Shown in pieces: positions 8,781 to 21,355 of a DNA stretch of 64,000 nucleotides. A model generated the notes under the pieces. That model saw only the letters and a program-made list of their open reading frames with translations, was not told the origin of the DNA and ran no database searches. Position 1 is the stretch's first letter; each line of letters opens with the position of its first letter. A program made the translations under genes and the position numbers. The stretch is from Benincasa hispida (Eukaryota > Streptophyta > Magnoliopsida > Cucurbitales > Cucurbitaceae), in contig NC_052358.1 of the NCBI RefSeq assembly GCF_009727055.1, positions 39,123,759 through 39,187,758 of the forward strand. The letters are read 5' to 3'.

Positions 8781-8990
8781 TGCTCGTAGTTGGATGTTTG
8801 TATGACACCCGTAGGAGCAAGCTAAAACGAAGGTAGGTTTCCAAGAACAACGCAGTATGAAAAGAAATAATAATAAAAAAAAAAAGCAAGAGACAACTTC
8901 TCTAAATATCATGAGTTAAAGTTGAAATTGGCACACAACCGTAGTTGGATGTTCGCATGACACGTGGGGAGAAGCCAAAACGAAGAATGT
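8781..8990 (+). repeat. Paired motif of about 50 nt in the 3' UTR
   Basis: Two imperfect copies (from 8786 and 8941) of a block starting GTAGTTGGATGTTCGCATGA, passing through CACCCGTGGG and ending GCAAGCCAAAACGAAG. Other elements keep both copies 136-170 bp apart. Confidence 0.7.
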
Positions 8991-9302
8991 AACCATGATC
9001 AACAGTCTCTAAATAAATGACGCAAAATTTTGCTCACCACATATAGATGCATCAAGTGGTTTTGATAAAGAAGAGATAAACATTATATTTTGGAAACTAG
9101 AAAATCATCTTTGAGTAGAATTTTGTTACATAGAAGAATAAAGTAGGGCTTTGTTAAGAATTAGCAAGGATAGAAGGAAATTGTGATGTCAAGTAATGTG
9201 CCTAAGTGTAACATTCGGAGCAACCAATCGTCGCAAAAATAGAGGATAGGAATTGAGCAGGATTGCCTTAGTAGAAGATATGCTTGAGGACAAACATATA
9301 TC

Positions 9303-9316
9303 TAAATTTGGGGGTG
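9303..9316 (+). other. Polypurine tract of element A
   Basis: TAAATTTGGGGGTG directly abuts the 3' LTR start TGATAAC. The same junction precedes the LTRs at 27525, 37803, 56696 and 60094. Confidence 0.85.
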
Positions 9317-10926
9317 TGATAACTTGTAGAAGTACAAATTATTTATGCCACCTTATCTAGATATTACGGCCAAAAGATAGTGAATATGCATCGATTGTAT
9401 GAAAATTATCTTAGAATTAGAATAATTATAAATTATCACAATTACACCCACTAACATCTTTAAGATGGAAGAAAAAGAGATTTTTACTCTGTTTTGTAGG
9501 AAACCGAGTCACCGCTTGCGCTCAAGACTCAAGAAGAACTGATCAACGCATCTTTGTCACATTGCGCCCGTCAATAAACAATGAAGAGACGATTAACGCA
9601 ATGACGGCACAATGCGACAGTCGATCCAAAGCTGACTTTCAACCACATGCGGTAATAAAAACAACACCGCGTGCGAATTCACGATCGAAAGATATAGCTG
9701 AGCAATGCAAAAGCGGAGGATTCAGACACGTGTACAACTAACAGTTGTGCAGAATTGATGGTCTGATTGCATAACAGAAGGAATAATATCCCTCCATCTT
9801 CAAAATTTCCATAACAACAAGTGGGGACCACAAGGCCGGAGTCAAAGATCCTCACCTATAAATACCCCATGGATTTCAGAGAAAAGATATGCTATTGGAT
9901 ACAGGGCTAATTGCTGCAAAAGTGTTGAGAGAAAAGGCTGAGCTGAGTGCTTAACTGAAGAAATCCGGGAAGAAGACAAGACAAGGCCGAGAGGTGAGTC
10001 TCGGTTCTATTCTGCCAAATACCCGCCGAAAAGCTCTGTGTTGAAAACCCTGCTACTGGTTGAGCAAGCCTGAGAAGGAAGCTCATCCATCCATCTGATC
10101 CATCCAATCCGGCAAGCAGATCTCCATCCAAATCAGTGTCGAGACGTTGGCGTTATTTGTATCTGTTCTATCTCTTTTTATCATTGTAGTTCATATTCTT
10201 TATCTCTTCATTCACACACCATGTATCAAACACTTAATAGATATATTAAAAATTTCGATTACTTTCATATTCCATTTTCTGTCTACTTCCTTTCCTCCGT
10301 TAATCACTTTCTCCATGGTGACTTCTTAATCCTCTGGTACTTAATATGAATTAAACGAATACTTAACTTATGGTAAAGAGATAAACTGTGTTTAGCTAAG
10401 GCATGCTAGATGGCATCTTCACCTGTGAGAGCAGAAGTGAAGATGCCATTCTGATCTATCGAGAGAAGGTTAGAATAATGCGTTAACTAAAACGAGTAGT
10501 ACTTCCAGACATGGAAGCAAACTTGCGTTCATTACGTTCGTCTCTGTTTCACCACAGACATGTGAGAGCGAGGCCGATCACTGAAAGGTGTACGCCAAGA
10601 GAAAAGCAGAACCATACTTATGGCTTCAACGCAATTAAGAAACTTGCGCTGTTTATATTAGTTATCTTTCTCTTTCTGTTTTGTACATAAGACTTGCCGC
10701 CGCATTCCATGTTCTTTGTATAACCTTCACAGCCAGCCTGGACCCCAACATCTTGTATCATGAAGCCTGTATCTTGTATCATCTTGCTTAGGTTTACTGT
10801 ACTTATTTTATTATCGCATTTTTACTGCTTTCTTTTACTTTACTGCAATTTTATATACTTGTACAAAACACTCTTTAAAGATTGAAAAACCTAGTCGCAT
10901 ATATCACGAACATACCACAATAACCT
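9317..10926 (+). repeat. 3' LTR of element A, 3'-truncated
   Basis: It aligns with 1060-2713 through the hairpin, palindromes, TATAAATA (about 9859), splice donor (about 9992) and U5, then stops at ATAACCTC and passes into F1 pol (CCAGTGAATTTGAAGG). The shared letters ACCTC at the joint suggest a microhomology-mediated deletion. The loop here reads GAAG and one stem pair is lost. Confidence 0.87.
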
Positions 10927-12871
10927 CCAGTGAATTTGAAGGCTGTCAGGAGCTTCTTAGGACATGCTGGCTTTTATCGACGTTTTGTGAAAGACTTTTC
11001 AAAGATTGCATGACCACTGAATTCGTTGCTGAAGGTAGAAAGAGTGTTTGACTTTGATGACTAATGCCTCAACGCATTCAAGATACTGAAGAATGCATTA
11101 ACAACCACACTTGTATTGATCGCACTGGACTGAACATAGCCTTTTAAACTAATGTGCTACCAAGCAGTTATGCGATGGGAGCAGTGCTGGCGCAAAAGAA
11201 GAAAACGATGCTACACCCCATCGCATATGCGAGTAAAACCTTGAACCCTGCTCAAACAAATTACACTACCACAGAAAAATAATTGCTTGCAGTGATATTT
11301 GCATTGGAAAAGTTCAGAGCTTACTTGTTGGGAACTAAAGTAATCATTCACACTGACCACTCGACGATAAAATATTTGATGACAAAGAAAGATGCGAAGC
11401 CAAGATTAATTCGATGGGTTCTCCTCCTTCAAGAATTCAACATGGAAATCATTGATCGCAAGGGGACGGAGAACGAGGATGCAGAACATTTATTCAGATT
11501 AGAAAATCCAGAAGTTGACCGCAACCAGTCAGAGGTGAACGCAACTTTCCCAGACGAGCAGCAATTTAAAATTGAAGAATTACCATGGTATGCGGACGTG
11601 GTCACTTTTCTGGTTTGCAAACAATTCCCTGAGGATTACACAGCCCACCAGAAGAGGCGGCTCAGACATGAATGTGGATCATATTATTGGGATGAGCCAA
11701 ATCTTTATAAGAGGGGATCAGACCAGATTTTGCGCCTATGTGTAGCAGATGCTGCTCACCAACGCATACTATCACAATGCCATGACTCGCCATATGAAGG
11801 ACACTTTGGAGGCAAATGCACAACAACAAAGGTGTTACAAAGTGGTTATTTTTGGCCAACATTATTCAAGGACGTAAGAGACTATGCGATGAAATGCGAT
11901 CGGTGCCAACCCACGGGAAACATTTCATGGAAGCATGCGATGCCCATGAACATCATCTTGGAATTGGAACTGTTCGACATCTAAGGCATAGACTTCATGG
12001 GACCATTTCCACCATCGAATGGTCACAAATACATTCTATTAGCCGTCGACTACATTTCCAAATGGGTAGTAAAGGTATCGTGCGCCGCAAGTGATGCGGC
12101 GGTAGTCTTTAAGTTCTTAAGGAAGAATATTTTCACTCGTTTTGGCACTCTATGTGCCATAATAAGTGATAAAGGCTCTCACTTTGTTAATCACATCGTC
12201 AACAATTTGCTGCTCAAATATAATATCCTCCATAAAGTGGCCACCACATACCATCCACAAATAAATGGTCAAGCTGAAGTGTCTAACAGAGAAATCAAAC
12301 TGATATTAGAGAAGATGGTAAAACCGTCACGAAAAGATTGGGCAACGAAGCTAGACGATGCCTTGTGGACATACAGGACCACCTATAAGACACCTATAGG
12401 CATGCCCTCATATGCGCTGGTAATCGGAAAGGCATGTCATTTACCGCTTGAGCTTGAGCATAAAGCACTGTGGGTAGTGAAAAAGCTAAATTTTGACTTA
12501 AAGGTGCAGAGGAAGAAAGAAAACTTCAGTTGGTCGAGCTCGAGGAATGGAGAACTCACGCATACAAGAATGCAAAGATCTATAAGGAGTGTGTAAAGCA
12601 TTGGCATGACAAACAATTATGCGAGAAGAATCTCCAAGTCGGACAAAAGGTCTTATTATTCAATTCGCTGCTACAATTCTTTCCTGGGAAATTAAAGTCA
12701 CGCTGGTCCGGACCCTTTATAATTGGAGAGGTATTCCCGCATGGCACGGTTGAGTTATCCAATGAGGACGGGAGCAACGCATTCAAAGGCAATGGGCAAA
12801 GAGTCAAAATATATCATGGAGAAGACTTGCACCACAAGAACACCTCTGTGTACTTGAGGAACTCTGACTGA
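10927..12871 (+). pseudogene. Athila-like pol, RNase H and integrase part (element F1)
   Basis: It resumes the RT interrupted at 1059, starting at VRSFLGHAGFYRRFV. RNase H: the first part (10990-11282) is full of stops and shifts; an open run from 11283 has the Glu motif [14 protein letters not shown] and [10 protein letters not shown]. Integrase: [11 protein letters not shown] with the CDRCQ zinc region, then [13 protein letters not shown] (first Asp), IISDKGSHF (second Asp) and [11 protein letters not shown] (Glu), so the DDE residues are kept. There is a stop at 11982 and a frameshift near 12500. The C-terminal domain (VGQKVLLFNS, FPGKLKSRWSGPF) ends at a natural-looking stop at 12869. It is the same family as E, and cannot yield a working polyprotein. 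Confidence 0.88.
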
Positions 12872-14209
12872 AAAAGAAGTGGCCAGTCCCTGCACAATCA
12901 TGCGATTCAATTTCATTAGGGACGCAATTTTTGTGAAGTATCCATTGAAACCTTCAATTCATGAACTTAATTCTACCTCTTTATAGTCATTATCATTTTG
13001 TTATCCTTTGCATCTTCTATATATATATAAAAAAAGAGAGAGAGAGAGGAAAAATTTTGTTAACTCTATTTTTTTATTTGACCCTCTCGATGTTTTCTTT
13101 GCAACGATCGTGGTGAACGATTGCGGAGGAGCTCCACGATCACCAAAAGATGCAACTAGTTTATTCCACCACCGCAATCGAAAAAATTGGCTCGCCGCAA
13201 AGAAGGATGCAAGCACAAATAATGCGGGTGACAGAGAAAATTTGGGGGTTCTATATTTCCTTGACTTTGTCTATTCCAAATTTTGCACTCTCGCATCGCA
13301 TATTAACTTTTATAATTTTATCATCGCAACCTCTTTAGTCGGCGCAATCATTACACATTGATTAATTTAGTAAGTCACCGCATTATTTTTCTCTACCAAT
13401 TATGATTTCAATGATGAAATTCATGCCTCTATTTTTCATCACATGCACTAGAGTCAACTTAATTTCAGGACAGTCAATTTATGAAATATTTCTAGAAGTT
13501 AGTGGTCCACCAGCTTTCTTTCAAACTTACTTTTACAAAACCTCTTAAGAGCATCGCATGAATTCTTTCAATCTTTTAGCAATGAGGACATTGTTGCATT
13601 TAAATTTGGGGATGCGGTATTTATTTTCAACCTTGCTATTTTTAGGCATTCTAAAAAAAAAATCATATCGTTGTGATCGGATCCTACCCATAGTTGGATG
13701 TCCGCATGACAACCGTAGGGGCAAACCAAAATGAAGGTAGGAATCGTGATCAAAGCATAAATAAAATGATCGCAACTCCGCTGCTAAATGGGCATGAGTT
13801 TAGATTGAGAAAGAGCGCCTTGCTCGTAGTTGGATGCTCGAATGACACCCGTGGGGGCAAGCCAAAATGAAAGCTAGGCACTTGGATCAGCACAAGGTCA
13901 TAGAAAAAAATATCTAAACTACGCAAGGACAAAAATCATTTGAAAACACCCCAGTTGAAAAGTTTTTTTTTTTATGAAATAAATCATGCGATGCCTTGGA
14001 AACAAGTAAGGTCCTTTTGAAGGTTAAACTTGCGATCCCTAAATTTTGGAATTATTTTATAAGAGACTTGGATAGGAATTAAGGAGATTTTAGTACATAG
14101 GATTTGAATAAGGTACCTCGAGAAATCTAGGAAAGGAAAAGGCGGCTGACTTTCTAGAGATAGTTTTAGTCTATGCTTGAGGACAAGCATTGTTTTGAAT
14201 TTGGGTGTG
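12872..14209 (+). other. 3' UTR of element F1
   Basis: Noncoding. It holds an AT then GA microsatellite (13017-13050), the upstream PPT-like site (13584-13618), the paired motif (13691 and 13827) and the PPT GAATTTGGGTGTG (about 14197-14209). A minus-strand copy in E covers 29454-30600. Confidence 0.75.
13017..13050. repeat. AT/GA microsatellite
   Basis: Five AT dinucleotides, an A-run, then GA repeats (about seven) followed by GGAAAAA. Confidence 0.8.
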
Positions 14210-15901
14210 TGATAATGGCCAGAAATGCACGTTATTACAGCACAAAGATATAAAAAAATGAAGGATTGCGACGGTAAAAATATATAAAATTGTGTCCAAA
14301 AGCATCAAGTTTAGAACATTGCGATCGCATGCGTCCATCGCATTAAAAGAGCTAATTTATGTATTTTGTATAGGAAAATGCGTTGGCGCAAGGCAGGATT
14401 GCGATCCAAGGAATTTAGCGTCTGAATGCATTAAGAGATTACGACTGCAAGGCTATGCGATCATATGTGTTCGCGAAGATCTGCTCAAGAAGGTGGCCGC
14501 ATAGAGCCGGCGCATCAAGGTGAAAGCTTAATAAATCACGATGGGACAGAAAGTTGACGACGGTCGAATCTAAATTTAGTTGATAAGCCGTTAACGACAC
14601 ACTGTAGCAGGTACACTCAACTTTTCGGTAACAATTATTCGGCGTATCAGACAGAGAATTAATGACATCCTATCAATGCAAACATTTGAGAGAAAAATCT
14701 CTTCACCCTAAAACTCTATAAATATCGAAGGCCACCTTCATTAAAGGAGTTCGATTTTTATTCTAGCTGAGCCATATAGAGAGTTCACCATACAGAATAT
14801 AGTTAGCCTTTGTTCATAGTTTTCTTACACTTAGAAGGTGGAGGCGAGAGAAGAGAGAAGACATTGGAAGATCGTCCTGGTCAGCTCGTGAGAGTGCCGG
14901 AAAGCATTGAGAACAGAGAGAGGGCCGACTCTTGCGAGAGCGAGAATATTCTTTGGGGCAGAGTAGAGAAAAACAGTGTAAAAGCCTTGGGAAGCAAGAA
15001 ATTGCTACCAGGCTCCCTATCTTTACTTTCCATTGTCATCTTGTATCTTGATTTCATTTATAAAATGGAACTTCCATCTCTATATCTGCTCATTCTCTTT
15101 ACATTACACATGAGTAACTAAACATCCTTATGGGTTGAGAAGCACTTAGATAACATGACATAAGATCTTCATTGTATGCGATCATCTTGTCTTATGTATT
15201 CATCCATCACCCCTTTAGAGCTACTCGAAAGAGAGTCTAAAGAAAGAACTTAGACTTGAGAGAGTTAGGTTAGAATCTAGACTTGAAAAAGCAAGATTAG
15301 AACCGCATAAGCAAGAGATAGAGACTTAGAGATAAGCTCTGTTTGCTAACATGCATCGCATGCACCCTAGAAATAGGTTATGATAGTATGTGGTCACCTT
15401 GTGTATGTGTGTGTCATTCATCATCGCATAGACAAGAATAGAGGCTTAGACATAAGTCCTATAGACATCATTACATACATCGCATGCATTCTAAAACTAG
15501 GAGCTATAGCATTTGCATTGAGAGATGACTTGCTGTTGTATGTATGTAGCATGATCGCATAACGTGAATGCAATCTTAGGAAGTGTTAGCTAAAAACCTT
15601 CTCAACCCGTTCCTTTGCATACTCATTGTACTTTCGTGTTATTGACTCTTTTCTCAACTCCGCCGCATAGAATCTATACATTAAACAAAACATACCAACC
15701 AACACATTGATTTATTTGACATCGCAAAGTTATCAGAAATCACCATCACATACTGTTTCCTTAGTCCCTATGTTCGACCTTAGGCTTACTAAGCAACCTA
15801 GTAGAATTTATACTTGGATTTTGCTAGGAAAACTTGTATGTACAACGCATATTCCACCATCACATTCTACACCATTATTTTATTGCATTAACCACGCATC
15901 A
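14210..15901 (+). repeat. 3' LTR of element F1 (family F)
   Basis: It begins TGATAATGGCC just after the PPT and ends about ...CCACGCATCA, about 1692 bp. The first bases form a weaker hairpin with the same GAAA loop as family G. The LTR has CTATAAATA near 14717 and a GAGAGTGCC leader. Near the end is the TTCGACCTTAG/ACTTGG region that also marks G LTR ends. A minus-strand partner is at 25618-27083. Confidence 0.8.
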
Positions 15902-16204
15902 CTTAGCAACTGAACCTCAACAACAAATTTGAGCAGAAGCTGAAAAACTAGAACAGCAGCTCGACCTCCTTCACTTGTTTCTTCAATTAAATCTTAATTT
16001 CGAATCTAATGACTTCGAATAAATTATAAACTCTTGCTAACACATAAAAGCTCATCAAACAAGAGCCAATTACAAATTTAATTGAGAGATTAAAGAGAAT
16101 TAAGATGGCAAAACTCAAAAATCCATATCAGTGCATCAGTTTCATATATCTCATGAAAAACACACACCACACCAAAATTAAACCGAATTGAATGCTTAAA
16201 AGAC
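15902..16204 (-). mobile_element. Ty1/copia internal leader fragment
   Basis: Sequence downstream of the copia PBS when read on the minus strand. It is AT-rich with no credible coding, and is truncated at the F1 LTR end. Confidence 0.55.
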
Positions 16205-16216
16205 GCCCTGATACCA
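16205..16216 (-). other. Primer-binding site, initiator-Met type
   Basis: The minus strand reads TGGTATCAGGGC, one base from the TGGTATCAGAGC used by plant copia elements, two bases after the LTR end. Confidence 0.75.
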
Positions 16217-16218
16217 AT

Positions 16219-18015
16219 TGAAAGAGTTAAATAACATGCAGCGGAAGTATCAAGGATCCATAAGCATTCAAATTCACTAATTTTGGCAGAAACTAAAGCA
16301 TGCTTTTCTAAAAAGAGGGTTTTAAGATCATACCTTTGAAGAACTCTCCAATATCTTGATTGTACAGTAACAGTCTTCACCAAGATCATTGTGAACCACC
16401 TCAAGGTCTTCTCCACTATCCTCTTGGAGCTTCAGACAGAGTTGTGGGACTCAAGAACAATTTGAATTGATGTAGAACAGTGAAAAACACACAACAGCTC
16501 AAATGGAAAAACCATTTCTTCTCACAGGGATTTTCTCTCAAATTTTCTGCATTAGCTTTTTTCAAATAACTCCAAACTTCTTTATTTATTGCAGATGAAC
16601 ATGTAAAGAAGTAAATTGCATGGCTTGCAACTCATACTTAGAGAATTAATGAAGAGAAGGTAATGACCTTTGTGTCAGCAAGAAGATGAAGATAATGGAA
16701 AAACAACATTTTCTATTATTTGTATAACATGCAAAACCAATTTTCATTTTTCTTTTAAAATTACAAAATGGTTTCAAAACCATTTTGATTAATAAACTAA
16801 AAAATGATTTTCTAAAATTAATTTCATGAATTAATTTAAAATAATAATTAATTTAATATCAAATATTAAATTATTTTTTGCACAATAATCATCTTCATAT
16901 ATTTAAATCATATTTAAATATATACTCTCCTATTTTGTTTAATTTGAACGTTCCAAATTAATTTCTCAAGCTACTCTAAAGCTTATTCATTCACGAGCTA
17001 GTAGGGGGACCTCGCGGATCTACAGATCATGGGCTCCAACGATTCGAGATTAATCAGCTAAACTCATTAATCCAATCTAATTCACATTCGTTAACTAATG
17101 GGACACTTCACTATATCCCATAGTTGAACTCCCCTCACGGTAGGTATATTATGTCCACTTAATAACCATAATCAGTAAGTCGATCCTTCACAGGTTGTTC
17201 ATAATCATAGCTAGGTCAAAAATACCGTTTTACCTTTGTGAATACATCTTGTTCCTTAAGTTCTTACTGATCCACTAATGAACAATTCTGGTTCATAATC
17301 TCTATGAATCAAATCCTTTCTCTATCATGAGAAGGCGGGGCCCCGATTGTTCAAGACCTGGAATCAGTGCTTAAGAGAATAACCTATCTGCTAACCCTAA
17401 GTAGGGTAAGAGTGAATTCCATCTTGCAAGGCTATGTCCCCAGCTATTCTACGGTCTTATCCCCAAAAGGGTAAGCTTATTGAGCAGTGCTGTTGGACTA
17501 CTCTCACCGTTTGCAGATTAAAGTATAATTCCGAACAAACAAGAGCTTATAGCTAGCTCAGGATTAAGATCGAGTTAACCTAGGTTACATAATAAATGAA
17601 ATAGTCAGGTTTTAGTAGTAAACGGTCGTTATAAAAAAAGTGACTATTTTTGTGGTCTAGTCTATATGTAAACTCATTGCATAGCATGCCTCCACTTACA
17701 TGTCTCAACATGAATGATTTGTGGATCACATCATTTGTAGCACCCTACAACCTCTTGTAACAACTATAGAGTGGGCTGCATCTAATAGTGTTACTAGGAT
17801 GAGATACTCAATTTCATCCATATACTTATTAGATCATTTAGGCTATATACTGTCAACTTCATCCTGTTTATGTCATTACATAAAGTTACAACATTTAGAC
17901 TATAGCCAAGGATGCATTTATTGGATTTCTATAACAAGATGAAAAATCAACTAGCCATTGTTATTGATAAATAGAATGTTTAACATGAAATGCAAGTTCT
18001 AGGACATTCCCAACA
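16219..18015 (-). repeat. Ty1/copia 5' LTR
   Basis: On the minus strand it begins TGTTGGGAATGTCC and ends ...CTCTTTCA next to the PBS, about 1797 bp with TG...CA ends. There are no ORFs of note. A 60-bp internal part recurs at 676-756, and a diverged relative is at 23690-23880. Confidence 0.75.
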
Positions 18016-19115
18016 GAAGAGTGAAGTTGTCGGTCTTTAGTGGAGTGACCGAAAATTAATGGATGTTGGGTAATTTAATTAAAGATTTTAATTAATTATC
18101 CAAGTACCGTTGGAGCTTCAGTCTACAGGTCCGTAAAGTCCCCTCTGTAGCTTAACAGGGATTATTGGAAATTAAATATATATGATATAATTAATTAAAT
18201 TAATTATATGTGATATAATTAGTATAATGTATTCGATACATTATAATATAAAGTTTATTTTGAGAGGAATTAAATATTTGAATATGATTCAAATACTAAT
18301 TATATGGATAAGGTTCATATAATTGAATTTAGTATAAATGTGATTTATATTATATACCATGCATTGTTGAGAGAAATTAAAACTATAGGTTATGTTGTAT
18401 TTGATATAATATAAACTAGATTATGTATTATATTTGATATAACATATAGTTATATCTATATATAATAAGTTAGTTATTTTATATATATATAATTATTAAT
18501 TAAATTAAATTAATTTAATTTTCAATTTAACTTTAAAATTAAAGAGAGAGATTTACAACTCCATCCTTAATTTTCTCTCCATCAATCATGTGGTAGAAGG
18601 TCTGGGGAGTTCAGTTTTGGTGCCTTCTTCGTTTTCTTAACAAAGTGTGTCTAAGAAGAAATCCTTCTTGTTATTCCAAAAGAACACAGAGAAGAAAAAT
18701 TTGTTTTTCTTCTTCCTCTCAAATTTCTTTCCCTCTTCCCAAAGATCTTAGCAGTACCCACAACTCTGGCTAATTCTCAATCCCTGAGGATCACATGAGG
18801 TTCATTTGTGGTGTGCTAGCTATTTGGGATATCAATTTTGAAGATCGTTTTCCAGAATGAGAGTTCGTGACCAGAGAAGGTATTACGTGAAGAATTTTTT
18901 TGGCTTTAAAGGTAACTGTTACTTCTTCCTAATTCCCTCCTTCGCATGCTGTAATTTTTCTGATATGCATAATATTTACTGTTTTATAAATTGGGATTTT
19001 GTAAGAAACAAAAATTGGAAACGATCCCGCTTCTACTGCAAAACTTCACCATTCCTTAATTGGGAACATAACTTCACAAGATGGAATTCACTCCTTCCCA
19101 CGTAGGGTAAGTAGA
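18016..19115 (+). repeat. Degraded copia-type LTR, first copy
   Basis: Very AT-rich. The segment around 18021-18140 (TTTAATTAAAGATTTTAATTAATTATC, then GGAGCTTCAGTCTACAGG) recurs, diverged, at 19380-19500, so two related LTR relics lie in tandem. Orientation is taken from that shared layout. Confidence 0.45.
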
Positions 19116-20460
19116 TGAATAGTTCCTTTAAGTGCTAATTTTGGGTTTTGAAAAAAGGGCTTCATGCTCTCACTAGCGTGAGAAGGGCTTAATTTATGAT
19201 TTGATTATAAAAAAATTGTTCATTACGGGAATCAATGGTACTTAAATAAAAAAGGTAATTACGGGGGTAGAACGAACATTTAACCTAGTTGTAATTATGA
19301 ACAACTCGTGAATGATCGACTTCCATATATTGATTATATACATGGACACAACTTGTCCTTCAGTGCATAAGAGTTCAACTACGGGTCTATAGTGGTTTGC
19401 CCTATAGTTAATGAATGAAGGTTGATTTAATTAAAGAGTTTAATTCATTAATCTTGGATCATTGAAGCTTATAATCTGTAGGTCTATAAGGTCCCATTGC
19501 TAGCTCACCACGAATCAACAAGGATCAACTACGATGAAAGAAGATTTGAAATGTTCAAATTTATTAGAGAATTAGTTTACTTTAATACAATAAATTGCAT
19601 GATTTATTATAAAGTTTATTTGAATGAGATTCAAAATTAAAACTTTATAATATGGAGAATTAGTTTACTTTAATATGATTCAAATAATTAATTATTTATT
19701 TGGATGACATTCATATAAATAAATAAATTATTTAATTCGAATAAGATTCAAATTAAATAAATAATCACAGAATTAAATTATTTGAATTTGATTCAGATAA
19801 TTGAATTATTTGGATGAGATTCAGATAATTAAGTTATTTAATTTAAATAAGATTTCATTAAATAACTGGAGGAAGAATTAATTAATTAATTAGAATTGGA
19901 TTCAAATAGTTAATTATTTAATTTGGATAAGATTCAAATAAAATATTCTGCAGGAGATAAATATTTAAATACGATTTAAAGATTTTAAACTATTAATATG
20001 AAATATTATTTCAGTAGAACATTATTAATATTAGATATTATTAAATATTTAATTTAATATTAGTAGTTGCCCATCTAGTTCTATAAATAGGGCCATTGGG
20101 AGCCCTCATAGAACACACCCTCGACAAGAATAATCTCTAAGATTACTCTAAAACTCCCAGTTTAGAAATTCTCCCAATTTTTTTAGAAAATTTATGAGAA
20201 ATTCTTCTTCCCTATTCTCTCTATTCTTTTAAGAAGTGGTTCTCACTTGCCAGAGTCATAGAAAGAAAGACCTCATAGAATTAGAATAAGTTAAGAAGGA
20301 GACTACTGATTTGAGGATAGGTTTTTGTTTTACATTTGTGGATTAGGAAAGGTATGTTGCTTAACCTTCTCTTAATTATTTGTATTTTTAATTGTTTCAA
20401 GAATCCAAGAATGCGATCATGCACTTTCGCAGGGATTCAATTCCCTTCAAAGATCACTTT
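19116..20460 (+). repeat. Degraded copia-type LTR, second copy
   Basis: Contains the homologous block (about 19380-19500), an AT-rich repeat block (19640-19960) and a TATA-like TCTATAAATAGGG near 20080, followed by a transcribed-leader-like TC-rich stretch. No coding is seen. Confidence 0.45.
19640..19960. repeat. AT-rich degenerate repeats
   Basis: Six or so imperfect repeats of the word TTATTTGGATGAGATTCAAATAATTAA (variants at 19690, 19740, 19790, 19820, 19900, 19930), with irregular spacing of roughly 25-50 bp. Confidence 0.6.
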
Positions 20461-21355
20461 TGAGACATCTTATTGTTGGTCGCATGATTTAATCACCTTG
20501 AGAGCATAACATGGACAAAAAAAGTAACATTGGACGCATATTTGAGGAGATAGAAGGAATGGTGGGTGTATGTCATTACATAAGAATGATGGGTGTATGC
20601 CAGTACCTAAGAGAGCAACGGGCAGAGCCCGCATCGACCTTTTATCTAATAAAAAATACAAAAAAGATCTCAAGAAATTCAACCTAGATTAAAAGATTCC
20701 CGAAGAAAATATACTTACCTAGCCATGAATTGAAGAAAACTTTGAAAAATGTATTGAAGAAATGATGGACTTCATGAAGCAATTCACAAAGAGACTTGTA
20801 TATTTTACAATAATTCTCAAAAGAAATGAAATTTGGGGATTTTTCTCTCAAAATTTCGTTCTCACTTTCCCTCTCTTGCTAAAAATTGAAAATTTTTTCC
20901 TCTGAATGAGTTTATGGAGTCAATAGAGTTGAAACTAGGTTGTAATTGAATATTGAAGCAAGCAAGCTCAGTTGGAAAAACTGGAGAAGCGGCCACTGCC
21001 AGGCAGTGTCGCGATGCTACTCAGATAGTGTTGCAACGCTATTCTTGATGAACCCGAGGTGTTTCAACACTGAGATAGAGCTTTGCGACGTTGTTCATCC
21101 CAGCCCAAAAATGTGCAGTCCATGAATTGATTCGCGGGGGTGGTTTAGTTTGACCAGTTCAGTGGCATGGGGTTCGTTCAGCCTACTTTGAACCGATTTA
21201 GTCTCAAATGGAGCTTTGGAAGGCCGGTTCGGGTGGTTCTGGTCTGGATCGGGTTGGTTTAAGTGGTGCAGAGGCTACTTCAAGCTGTTTTTAAATTGTT
21301 TTTGTAAAAAATTAGTTTATTGCATACTTAGAGTGCCAAAGTTGGTCCATATCAG
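20461..21355. other. Unassigned repeat-derived sequence
   Basis: No ORF or clear element ends. A GC-richer part (20990-21280) with words such as CAGTGTCGCGATGC and GTTGCAACGCTATTC looks like LTR text, but I cannot place it. Confidence 0.3.

Larger units (their letters stand above)
8139..9316 (+). other. 3' UTR of element A
   Basis: Noncoding and shared with B, C and D. It contains an upstream polypurine tract, a pair of motifs of about 50 nt (8786 and 8941) and the true PPT at its end. No credible ORF is present. Confidence 0.75.
1060..10926 (+). mobile_element. Element A: pol-less Athila-like LTR retrotransposon (family G)
   Basis: Two LTRs in direct orientation (1060-2909 and 9317-10926) look about 96-97% alike in the parts compared by eye. 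They enclose a PBS, a gag relic, a tandem-repeat spacer, a long accessory gene with its own promoter-like block, a 3' UTR and a PPT. There is no protease, RT, RNase H or integrase: gag passes directly into the spacer that follows pol in element D. The 3' LTR lacks its last 200 bp or so. The element lies inside the pol gene of F1. No target-site duplication can be read because the right end is deleted. Confidence 0.88.

Noticed and set aside
11283..12871. Intact integrase gene in F1 as a domesticated host gene
   Set aside because: DDE residues remain, but a stop at 11982, a frameshift near 12500 and intact element context (UTR, PPT, LTR) show a decayed element, not a tamed gene.
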